From NCBI GenBank assembly GCA_003647525.1, contig QMMZ01000195.1:1-5176 (forward strand): a stretch of DNA of 5,176 bases. The letters run 5' to 3'. This stretch comes from Deltaproteobacteria bacterium. Its GTDB lineage: Bacteria; Desulfobacterota; Desulfobacteria; Desulfobacterales; ETH-SRB1. A program made the translations under genes and the position numbers. The notes beneath the pieces were generated by a model. It was not told the DNA's origin and did no database searches. It saw nothing but the letters and a program-made list of their open reading frames with translations. Of the stretch, positions 1-5,176 are shown piece after piece (position 1 is the stretch's first letter; each line of letters starts with the position of its first letter).

Positions 1-2
1 CA

Positions 3-446
3 AATAGCGACACACTTCAGCAATTAAATTTTGAAGAAGTAAATGAACCATGCTACAGTATGGCCTATTTTGATTTTTATGATTCCCAAAAAACAAATTT
101 AGAAATTCGTTACAATGTCTATTATCCCTATGACGATCCAGATCATTTTCAATCAGAGCCTTTATTTAATGGTGCTATCTGCTTTGACATTTCGTTAACT
201 ATTAAGGATTCAACCCATAGTAATAATTATGAGATTGAACATCTTGAAATTAATTTTAAGAATGGGTACTATGCAAGATATGAGTCTGTTTATGAGACAA
301 ATACAAAAATAATCATTTCAAAAGACGGTGGGGTATGGGACAAAATAGAAGGAAGTTTTACCAGTGCTTTTATTAATTACAATAATGTTACTGACACACT
401 AATTATTGATTGCCGCTTTTCAGCTTTTAGATGGTGTGATATATAA
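3..446 (+). CDS. Hypothetical protein, 5' end outside the window; possible integron-cassette cargo
   Basis: I do not recognise this protein. The reading frame is open from base 3 to the TAA at 444-446, with no stop before the first ATG at 60. The codons before that ATG read naturally (NSDTLQQLNFEEVNEPCYS), so the gene most likely starts upstream of the window and the ATG is an internal Met. The visible part is 147 residues: acidic, rich in Tyr, Phe and Asn, with alternating hydrophobic and polar stretches (for example LEIRYNVYYPY and AICFDISLTI) that suggest a beta-rich fold. No membrane segment is visible, and the presence of a signal peptide cannot be judged without the N-terminus. The stop codon runs straight into the attC-like palindrome, which is how a gene sits in an integron cassette. 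It converges on the dioxygenase gene. That it is coding is fairly sure from the uninterrupted frame and its composition. Its function is unknown. Confidence 0.72.
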   Translation, partial: NSDTLQQLNFEEVNEPCYSMAYFDFYDSQKTNLEIRYNVYYPYDDPDHFQSEPLFNGAICFDISLTIKDSTHSNNYEIEHLEINFKNGYYARYESVYETNTKIIISKDGGVWDKIEGSFTSAFINYNNVTDTLIIDCRFSAFRWCDI

Positions 447-578
447 ATTAACTATTGCTAATAGCACATGGCCGCGTTTGGTTCATTAATGAAAAGAAAT
501 TGTAAATTTGAACATGAAGGAAATCAACATAAATTCGAGTAGTGAACGGTCACGTGCCATAGCTGCAACACGTTAAAA
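446..578 (+). repeat. attC-like imperfect palindrome (possible integron cassette recombination site)
   Basis: The two ends of this 133-bp stretch pair as a long, interrupted hairpin. TTAAC (448-452) pairs with GTTAA (572-576), TTGC (455-458) with GCAA (565-568), GCAC (464-467) with GTGC (554-557), TG (469-470) with CA (551-552), CCG (472-474) with CGG (547-549), and TTCA (482-485) with TGAA (543-546). Extra bases sit mainly on one arm, such as 475-481. Outer AAC and GTT cores, paired boxes separated by unpaired spacers, extrahelical bases and a length near 130 bp are hallmarks of attC sites. The outer boxes match RYYYAAC and GTTRRRY at 6 of 7 positions each. An attC site would be cut between G572 and T573. 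No integrase gene or second site is visible, so this could also be a decayed mobile-element end. The stem could additionally hinder transcription from either convergent gene, but there is no U-tract typical of a terminator. Confidence 0.5.
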
Positions 579-1538
579 CCCAATCTCCTTCAATCGTTGT
601 TCCAGGAAGGCTCCCGCAGTAGTATCCGGATACAACTTCGGATGATCAGCATCAATACAATTATCAAGGCAACTTAAATCCATATTGGATTTGGGATGCA
701 TAAAAAATGGAATGGAAAACCTGGGTTGATTCATTTGATCTTTGGGAGGATTTACAACCCGGTGTACCGTTGACTTCAATTTATTATTGGTCAGGCGTGA
801 TAACATATCTCCCACATTTACTACAAGTTGCTCAGGCAAAGCTGTAATTGGAATCCATACACCATCATGTCGCAATACCTGCAATCCTTCTGCACTGGCA
901 CCCATCAATAAAGTAATTAAGTTGATATCGGTATGTTCAGCAGCCCTTACAGCATCTTTGGGCAAAGTATCAGGATTTTCGATGGGAAAATAATGTATGG
1001 GGCGTAAAATGCTGTTACCATTTTTTACTTTATTATCAAAATAAAATTCATCCAATCCTAAAAAAAGGGCGATGGCACGCAGCATATAAATACCTGTTTC
1101 TTCCAGATTGCTAAAAGCCAGGATTCCGTCCTTTGCCAAACCAGGAACTTCTGTTGGGAAGACATTTGCAGGATAATCAAGGGTATCAGGATCCGTAGGG
1201 TCAATTATTTGACCAATGTGGTAAAACTCTTTTAAATCGGGTGTGCTGCAACCCTGGGCATGTTCTTTCATCTTGCCAATATAACCACGCTGACCTTGTA
1301 TTTCCTCATCTTCATATTTATCTTTTACAGCCTGTTCTAAAGTAAAAAAGTCTTCTACAGCTGCATATAAGCCAGTTTGTGTTTCAACCTTTAAATAATG
1401 ATTCTTGATGGCCACAAAACCAATTTGTGAATAAGCTTCTCCAAGCTTTTCGACGAATCTTTTTTTATCAGTTTCATTTCCGTTGATAAAGTCGTTTAAA
1501 TCGAGTGATGGTATTTGATCTATTGTTACTTGAGTCAT
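573..1538 (-). CDS. Isopenicillin-N-synthase-like Fe(II)/2-oxoglutarate-dependent dioxygenase
   Basis: This cytoplasmic non-haem iron oxygenase has 321 residues, a normal length for the isopenicillin N synthase-like group. Residues about 5-125 form the usual N-terminal dioxygenase segment (IPSLDLNDF, then QIGFVAIKNH). The catalytic double-stranded beta-helix core lies at about 175-285. The iron ligands are visible as His202 and Asp204 in AEHTDINLITLL and His259 in STVHRVVNPP. Arg273 and Ser275 in PRFSIPFF form the RxS motif that binds the 2-oxoglutarate carboxylate, or the substrate in true isopenicillin N synthase. GLQVLRHDGVWIPI and NVGDMLSRLTN are also typical of the family. The substrate cannot be read from the sequence. 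No beta-lactam pathway genes are adjacent, so the common label 'isopenicillin N synthase' should be taken as family membership only. The ATG at 1538 is the only sensible start; it is preceded by an A-rich stretch without a Shine-Dalgarno sequence, as is usual in Bacteroidetes. The gene appears to be transcribed alone. Confidence 0.93.
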   Translation of the reverse strand: MTQVTIDQIPSLDLNDFINGNETDKKRFVEKLGEAYSQIGFVAIKNHYLKVETQTGLYAAVEDFFTLEQAVKDKYEDEEIQGQRGYIGKMKEHAQGCSTPDLKEFYHIGQIIDPTDPDTLDYPANVFPTEVPGLAKDGILAFSNLEETGIYMLRAIALFLGLDEFYFDNKVKNGNSILRPIHYFPIENPDTLPKDAVRAAEHTDINLITLLMGASAEGLQVLRHDGVWIPITALPEQLVVNVGDMLSRLTNNKLKSTVHRVVNPPKDQMNQPRFSIPFFMHPKSNMDLSCLDNCIDADHPKLYPDTTAGAFLEQRLKEIGF

Positions 1539-1564
1539 TTTAGCTTTTTTTGGTTTCTCAATCG

Positions 1565-1571
1565 CAAGATA
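1565..1571 (-). promoter_or_regulatory. Possible weak -7 element for the dioxygenase gene
   Basis: On the minus strand this reads TATCTTG, one base short of the Bacteroidetes -7 consensus TAnnTTTG, and lies 26 bases before the dioxygenase ATG. No TTTG-like -33 element is seen at the expected distance, because that position falls inside the heptanucleotide repeat. This is a candidate only. Confidence 0.22.
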
Positions 1572-1581
1572 GAAAAAAATT

Positions 1582-1636
1582 AGAAGACAGAAGATAGAGT
1601 CAGAAGACGGAAGTTAGAAGTTGGAAGTTAAAAGGA
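1582..1636. repeat. Degenerate heptanucleotide tandem repeat (RGAAGWY)
   Basis: Eight consecutive units can be read on the plus strand: AGAAGAC, AGAAGAT, AGAGTC (6 bases), AGAAGAC, GGAAGTT, AGAAGTT, GGAAGTT and AAAAGGA. The first seven are clear and the last is degenerate. The tract is almost purely purine on one strand in its left half and lies 44-98 bases upstream of the dioxygenase start. GAAGT/GAAGAC-type low-complexity tracts between genes are familiar from Bacteroidetes genomes. No coding role is visible. Whether it affects promoter spacing for the dioxygenase gene cannot be told from the sequence. Confidence 0.75.
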
Positions 1637-1674
1637 TAATTATCTCGCCCCATAAATAGTCAGGCAAGCAAAAA

Positions 1675-1708
1675 AAAAATCCCTTCCGAATACTCGGAAG
1701 GGATTTTT
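1675..1708 (-). terminator. Intrinsic terminator of the OmpA-like lipoprotein gene
   Basis: A perfect inverted repeat, AAAAATCCCTTCCGA and TCGGAAGGGATTTTT, forms a 15-bp stem with the four-base loop 1690-1693. Its G+C-rich core is followed on the minus strand by a run of nine T residues (the complement of 1671-1679). It begins 20 bases after the lipoprotein stop codon, the usual spacing for a Rho-independent terminator. The plus-strand side ends in five T residues, so it may work weakly in the other direction. It separates the lipoprotein transcript from the dioxygenase gene downstream. Confidence 0.93.
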
Positions 1709-1728
1709 CAATATTATAGAACAATATC

Positions 1729-3477
1729 TTATTCAACCAATGCTTTAAATTCTGGAGCTTCAAAATACTTAACAAATTCCCTGTCAGTTCTTGCCATTTC
1801 TTTCAGTTTGTCACCACATTTTGAAATACCTTTTTCAAGGTTATCATAAACCATCTGAGCATTGTCAGTACGAGCTCCATATACAGCTAACATATAAAAT
1901 GTTTTGCCACTTTCAGGTGCACATTTAAAGTTCTTCAGAGCGCCATCCATGTTGTCAGCTAATAACTGAGCCAATGCAAGGTTATGATCGCAATCAATTC
2001 CTTTAAAGTAATTTAATGCTTTGGTATATTCACCATTCTGGATAGCCATTACACCAAGGTTATAATTTTCGTTTTCGCCATATGACATCGCTTTCATGAA
2101 ATGCTCTTCAGCAATTTCATAATCTCCATTACGGCTGGCTAAAACACCTAAGTTATTTTCAACTTTACCATTCTTGGCAGCAGTTCTTTCAGCCTGTGCA
2201 AGGTAATTAACAGCATCGTCGTATTTCTTTAATTCAATAGATTCAACTGCAGCATTGTTATATGCTTTCCAGTCGGCATCAGCATTGTTAAAAGCAGCTT
2301 TGTAAATATTTAACCTTGCTTCGTGATCTTCGGTTAAAGTGGCCGCATGTAAAGTTTCTTTATAATTTAAAGAATCAGGACTTGAAGTTGCCAGTTTAGC
2401 AATTTCCTCATCAGTACGTTTTGGCTCAAAACAATTAACCATCATATCAGCTCTCCTGAGTGGAGGAAGAATGTCATCCTCAATTTCTTTATAGATAACA
2501 GTCATATTCCTGATTTCTTCTTCTCTTTTTGTAACATCAGGTTGTGAATTAATTACATTCAGGATCATACTTTTGTCGTTCAGTTCTGAATTCTTAATCA
2601 ACATCATAAATCCATCCCAGTCTTCACCATTACCTTTAACATTATACTTAACTTCCTGCTCAAGTTCTGAAACATCAATACCCATTTCTTTAGCGCGTTT
2701 TTTATTCATTTTAGTCATGTGCTTAGCCATGTACTTTTGAATAGTTTCTGAACGTTCGTTTGCAAGATTGTCATTGAAGTCGATTTCACCTTCAGGGGAA
2801 GCCCAACCATCAATATCAACATCCTGAATTTCCCAACCTTTCATTATAAAGTTATGAAGGTTTTCCATTTGAGCTTTAGCCTCATCTGATTTGTTTAAAG
2901 CCAGGTTAGTATTCAGATTTGATTTATTCACCTGGAAATAAAGTGTAGCATTTTCGGAAACGATGGTTACTTTTTCGTATCCTGAAGGAGCATAAATCAC
3001 TTTTTCGTCGTGTACAATATTCTGGTAAGTTGTAATAACTCCGTCAGCAAGTTTAACATCAACAACCTCGTCAACTACCTTACTTCCCTTTTTTATTATT
3101 GCATTAACTTTAAGTTCAGAAGCCCGCATGTCTTCCTCATAATCAAACGATTCGTTGTAAGTAAAACTACCACCGGTTTTGGAATTGATAACAGTTCCTT
3201 CACCTTCAGTTTTTTCACCTCTTAATACGAATTTCTTTAATTCTTTAACTTTTCCATCATATTCTAATACTGGTGTAAACTCAACAACAGCTTTTTTATG
3301 GAATGATTTTTCAGGGATAGTCCCTTTAACGGTAAACTCAACAGTTCCACCTTTAGCTTCCAGTACTTCTGGGTCTACCTCATACATATCTGGTAGGTTA
3401 GTAGATACACAACTACTAATCAGCAGAACAGCTGACACAAGTGCAAGAAAATTTAATCCTCTAGTCAATTTTTTCAT
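1729..3477 (-). CDS. Lipoprotein with OmpA-like domain and C-terminal TPR repeats
   Basis: This 582-residue envelope lipoprotein starts with a lipoprotein signal peptide (MKKLTRG, then a hydrophobic stretch). The lipobox ISSC places the lipidated residue at Cys23. Residues about 40-150 form a beta-rich N-terminal region (GGTVEFTVKG, AVVEFTPVLEY). Residues about 178-348 resemble an OmpA-family domain: YFQVNKSNLN, then DIDGWASPEG, then NLANERSETIQKYM, closing with PPLRRADMMV. The Asp that OmpA proteins use with an Arg to hold peptidoglycan is not in its usual place, because ASPEG replaces HTD, although the Arg of NERSE (Arg242) is kept. Residues about 400-500 carry TPR-type helix pairs (NNLGVLASRNGDYEIAEEHF, YNLGVMAIQNGEYTKALNYF), pointing to protein-protein contacts at the inner face of the outer membrane. 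I chose Met at 3477 rather than in-frame ATGs at 3504 or 3486. It gives a standard signal peptide and leaves about 38 bases of leader after the predicted promoter, against about 11 for 3504. The exact role is unknown. Confidence 0.9.
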   Translation of the reverse strand: MKKLTRGLNFLALVSAVLLISSCVSTNLPDMYEVDPEVLEAKGGTVEFTVKGTIPEKSFHKKAVVEFTPVLEYDGKVKELKKFVLRGEKTEGEGTVINSKTGGSFTYNESFDYEEDMRASELKVNAIIKKGSKVVDEVVDVKLADGVITTYQNIVHDEKVIYAPSGYEKVTIVSENATLYFQVNKSNLNTNLALNKSDEAKAQMENLHNFIMKGWEIQDVDIDGWASPEGEIDFNDNLANERSETIQKYMAKHMTKMNKKRAKEMGIDVSELEQEVKYNVKGNGEDWDGFMMLIKNSELNDKSMILNVINSQPDVTKREEEIRNMTVIYKEIEDDILPPLRRADMMVNCFEPKRTDEEIAKLATSSPDSLNYKETLHAATLTEDHEARLNIYKAAFNNADADWKAYNNAAVESIELKKYDDAVNYLAQAERTAAKNGKVENNLGVLASRNGDYEIAEEHFMKAMSYGENENYNLGVMAIQNGEYTKALNYFKGIDCDHNLALAQLLADNMDGALKNFKCAPESGKTFYMLAVYGARTDNAQMVYDNLEKGISKCGDKLKEMARTDREFVKYFEAPEFKALVE

Positions 3478-3521
3478 GATATTCATTAAATTTGGTTGAT
3501 ACATGATCTATTTATAAGGTG

Positions 3522-3551
3522 CAAAGATAGATAATATAGCAATTTAGCAAA
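3522..3551 (-). promoter_or_regulatory. Bacteroidetes-type promoter for the lipoprotein gene
   Basis: On the minus strand a TTTG (-33 element, plus-strand 3548-3551) is followed after 18 bases by TATCTTTG (-7 element, plus-strand 3522-3529). The latter matches the TAnnTTTG consensus of the Bacteroidetes primary sigma factor exactly. The transcript should start near 3515, in front of the lipoprotein gene. This position supports the downstream start codon at 3477. An A/T-rich run at 3556-3585 lies just upstream and could act as an UP-like or flexible region. Confidence 0.75.
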
Positions 3552-3866
3552 CTTTTCTATTAAAAAAAAATTAATATTTTTAAAATAGGCTGAATACCAG
3601 TAGCTAAAGGCTTATATTCGTGACAATAATTTTATCCTGTATTACTTTGATAAGTGAATCTTAATAGTACAAAACTAAAAACACAACTTACCTCTATTAA
3701 ATCCAACATAACCTACTAACCAGTAATATTTTATAAATAAATCAAAAATAGGCTAAACTTTTTCCTGATAATTAGTAGATTTACCAGCTAAATTTATAAA
3801 ACAATATGTATATCCGCTTTTCTACCAGAAGATACAAATTGATTTTTAATACGGGAGATGTCGCAG
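3552..3866. other. AT-rich divergent intergenic stretch without a recognised gene
   Basis: I see no reading frame with coding character, no tRNA or rRNA, and no hairpin with a U-tract here. The stretch is strongly A+T-rich. It holds a 13-base near-repeat, AAAATAGGCTGAA at 3582-3594 and AAAATAGGCTAAA at 3745-3757, differing at one base, which is too short to interpret. It has no clear plus-strand TAnnTTTG element. It may carry control sequences for the two divergent genes. Confidence 0.5.
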
Positions 3867-3897
3867 TGGTATCATTACGGATATTCATTTAAAACAA
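3867..3897. repeat. 31-bp direct repeat, copy 1
   Basis: This copy matches 4035-4065 at 29 of 31 positions, including the perfect 19-base core GGATATTCATTTAAAACAA (3879-3897). The copies start 168 bases apart and bracket the CGCAGA palindrome. This copy is not followed by a gene; the nearest ATG after it opens a frame of only five codons. Confidence 0.85.
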
Positions 3898-3953
3898 ATT
3901 GATAATCCGATATGAAACCAGAAAGGTAAATAAAGAAGTAATAATGGAATATT

Positions 3954-4021
3954 TCTCGCAGATTACGCTAATAACGCAGATAAAAAAAAGAAATTCTGCG
4001 GTTTTCTGCGATATCTGCGAG
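3954..4021. repeat. CGCAGA-type palindromic intergenic repeat
   Basis: The outer arms TCTCGCAGAT (3954-3963) and ATCTGCGAGA (4013-4022, within one base of the stated end) are perfect inverted copies. Inside them the pairing continues imperfectly: ACGC, CGCAGAT on the left and TTCTGCG, TTCTGCG on the right, around the A-rich loop 3982-3993. The CGCAGAT/ATCTGCG word recurs in each arm at a spacing of about 8-19 bases. This resembles the CGCAGATTACGCAGAT-style repetitive elements scattered between genes in many Bacteroidetes. The family assignment is from memory of such sequences, not from a search. It could form a stable hairpin in RNA but has no U-tract, so I do not call it a terminator. Confidence 0.75.
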
Positions 4022-4034
4022 ACAAAATATTTAC

Positions 4035-4065
4035 TGGTATGATTAAGGATATTCATTTAAAACAA
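4035..4065. repeat. 31-bp direct repeat, copy 2, in the leader of the transglutaminase-like gene
   Basis: This is the second copy of the repeat at 3867-3897, with two mismatches at its left half. It ends nine bases before the ATG at 4074, so it overlaps the likely leader and translation start region of the transglutaminase-like gene. The position suggests that this is the ancestral copy and that the upstream copy arose by duplication, but the sequence alone does not prove the direction. Confidence 0.85.
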
Positions 4066-4073
4066 TTAGGTTT

Positions 4074-5176
4074 ATGAATAAAGTTATACTTTTTTTAGTA
4101 ATCTTTCTATCATTCACTGCACTGCATGCGAGTCCACAAATTAAAAAACTCATCAAGTCATCAGGAGATGCCGATAAATATCCTGGTAAATCTGAATTGA
4201 TCATTTTTGACAGTACAAAAGTTGCTGTTCAGGAAAGTGGATTAAGCTATGTACATATCCACAAACTCACCAAGATATTAACTACTGAAGGGTCAAAAAA
4301 GAATGCTGTTATCAAATTTGGATACGATCCATTATCGGCTTATGTGGATGTCGAGGGTGTGAATATTTATCGCAAATCGGGTGAGGTTATTGAACTTGAC
4401 ATGACGAAAGTGATGGATTATCCTGCTCCTGCCAGGGCAATTTATTGGGGTGCCCGTGAAAAAATGGTAGATGTGGGAAAACTTGAACCCGGAGATGCCA
4501 TTGAAGTTTTTATGTTTCGCAAAGGATTTACGTATGCCTTGCTGCAGGAAGAACCGGAAGATGAAAAGTATATTCCACCTATGCGCGGTCATTATTACGA
4601 CATAGTTGAATTCTGGAGCGCAAATCCAGTTTTGGAAAAAGTATACCAGCTCAAACTTCCTAAAGATAAAACATTACAATATGAATTTTACAATGGAGAA
4701 GCCCGTTCATCGATAAAACCTGACGGAAATTATATGATCTATACTTTTTCAAAATCAGATTATTCACAACCAAAACGGGAACCAAGGATGGTTGCCAATT
4801 CTGATGAATTTCCGAAATTGTTATTATCTACCAGTCCTGACTGGTTTGCAAAATCCAAATGGTTTTATGGTGTCAACGAAGATTTCGGTAGTTTTGAATC
4901 AACACCAGCCATCGATACAAAAGTTGCTGAGATTTTAGTAGGAGCTGAAAGTGAAATGGATTCAGTAGCACGCCTTACCCATTGGGTAGCCGATAATGTG
5001 AGGTATTCTGGAATTTCAATGGGTTGTGGCGAAGGCTTTACTTTACACAAAGGTGAAATGACCTTTTCAGACCGTTGTGGTGTTTGTAAAGACAAAGCCG
5101 GAATGTTGATCACCATGCTCAGGGCTGCCGGTTTTGAATCATATGCTGAAATGACAATGGCAGGATCGCGGATTGA
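4074..5176 (+). CDS. Secreted DUF3857/transglutaminase-like protein, 3' end outside the window
   Basis: The frame is open from ATG 4074 to the right edge, giving 367 complete codons. The protein begins with a signal peptide (MNKVILFLVIFLSFTALHA, likely cut before Ser20), so it acts in the periplasm or outer membrane region. Residues about 45-230 match the DUF3857 domain in layout: VHIHKLTKILT, DVEGVNIYRKSGEVIEL, KLEPGDAIEV and a beta-rich stretch. Residues from about 285 form the start of a transglutaminase/cysteine-protease-like core: DSVARLTHWVADNVRYSG, then DRCGVCKDKAGMLITMLRAAG. Cys338 in GVCKDKA is the expected nucleophile. The His and Asp of the triad would lie beyond the window, so activity cannot be confirmed. 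The substrate is unknown in this family. The upstream bases AATTAGGTTT give at best a weak ribosome site, normal for Bacteroidetes. I see no convincing promoter motif. It diverges from the lipoprotein gene. Confidence 0.92.
   Translation, partial: MNKVILFLVIFLSFTALHASPQIKKLIKSSGDADKYPGKSELIIFDSTKVAVQESGLSYVHIHKLTKILTTEGSKKNAVIKFGYDPLSAYVDVEGVNIYRKSGEVIELDMTKVMDYPAPARAIYWGAREKMVDVGKLEPGDAIEVFMFRKGFTYALLQEEPEDEKYIPPMRGHYYDIVEFWSANPVLEKVYQLKLPKDKTLQYEFYNGEARSSIKPDGNYMIYTFSKSDYSQPKREPRMVANSDEFPKLLLSTSPDWFAKSKWFYGVNEDFGSFESTPAIDTKVAEILVGAESEMDSVARLTHWVADNVRYSGISMGCGEGFTLHKGEMTFSDRCGVCKDKAGMLITMLRAAGFESYAEMTMAGSRI

Noticed and set aside
446..578. Reading the long palindrome as an intrinsic terminator shared by the convergent genes
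   Set aside because: The stem is interrupted, the central region is about 55 bases long, and there is no U-tract after either arm. The contrast with the compact terminator at 1675-1708 is clear.
742..993. Plus-strand open frame of 83 codons inside the dioxygenase gene
   Set aside because: It lies fully opposite a well-supported gene with conserved catalytic motifs and has no recognisable features of its own.
573..1538. Assignment as a true antibiotic-making isopenicillin N synthase
   Set aside because: The motifs show only membership of the wider dioxygenase family, and no penicillin-pathway genes are adjacent.
3010..3499. Two plus-strand open frames opposite the 5' part of the lipoprotein gene
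   Set aside because: They are antisense to the signal peptide and N-terminal region of a convincing lipoprotein, and their translations are low-complexity Ser/Thr/Phe/Asn strings typical of antisense frames.
3582..3757. Repeated AAAATAGGCT(G/A)AA word at 3582-3594 and 3745-3757
   Set aside because: It is short and in very A-rich sequence with no matching structure around it, so chance is a sufficient explanation.
3867..4065. Possible CRISPR array from the direct repeats
   Set aside because: There are only two copies, 137 bases apart, with another palindromic element between them, and no cas genes are visible.
4332..5116. Two minus-strand open frames (4332-4592 and 4865-5116)
   Set aside because: Both are shadows of the plus-strand DUF3857/transglutaminase-like frame, which has a signal peptide and a conserved GVCKDKA motif.

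Overview
The window looks like chromosomal DNA of a Bacteroidetes bacterium, most likely of the Bacteroidia/Marinilabiliales-Bacteroidales type. The evidence is an AT-rich composition, start regions without a Shine-Dalgarno sequence, a promoter of the TTTG...TAnnTTTG class, and a lipoprotein that joins an OmpA-like fold with a GWASPEG motif to TPR repeats. This placement is inferred from sequence style and was not tested by a search.

Layout, left to right. (1) Positions 1-446, plus strand: the 3' end of an unrecognised gene whose frame is open to the window edge, so the first ATG at 60 is probably internal. (2) Positions 446-578: a long imperfect palindrome that starts at that gene's stop codon and ends at a GTTAA. 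It resembles an integron attC recombination site, so the first gene may be the cargo of a gene cassette. (3) Positions 573-1538, minus strand: an isopenicillin-N-synthase-like Fe(II) dioxygenase with a complete HxD...H and RxS motif set; its stop codon abuts the palindrome. (4) Positions 1582-1636: a heptanucleotide purine-rich tandem repeat upstream of the dioxygenase. (5) Positions 1675-1708: a strong intrinsic terminator serving the next minus-strand gene. (6) Positions 1729-3477, minus strand: an outer-membrane-type lipoprotein with an OmpA-like domain and TPR repeats, with a good Bacteroidetes promoter at 3522-3551. (7) Positions 3552-4073: an AT-rich divergent intergenic region. Its right part holds two copies of a 31-bp direct repeat that bracket a CGCAGA-type palindrome. 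(8) Positions 4074 to the right edge, plus strand: the first 367 codons of a secreted DUF3857/transglutaminase-like protein, cut by the window end.

The genes do not form one operon. The dioxygenase and the lipoprotein lie on the same strand but are separated by a terminator. The first gene converges on the dioxygenase, and the lipoprotein and transglutaminase-like gene diverge. The lipoprotein and the transglutaminase-like protein are both exported cell-envelope proteins, but nothing here shows that they work together. The most interesting parts are the attC-like palindrome with its possible cassette gene and the repeat-palindrome-repeat block in front of the transglutaminase-like gene.
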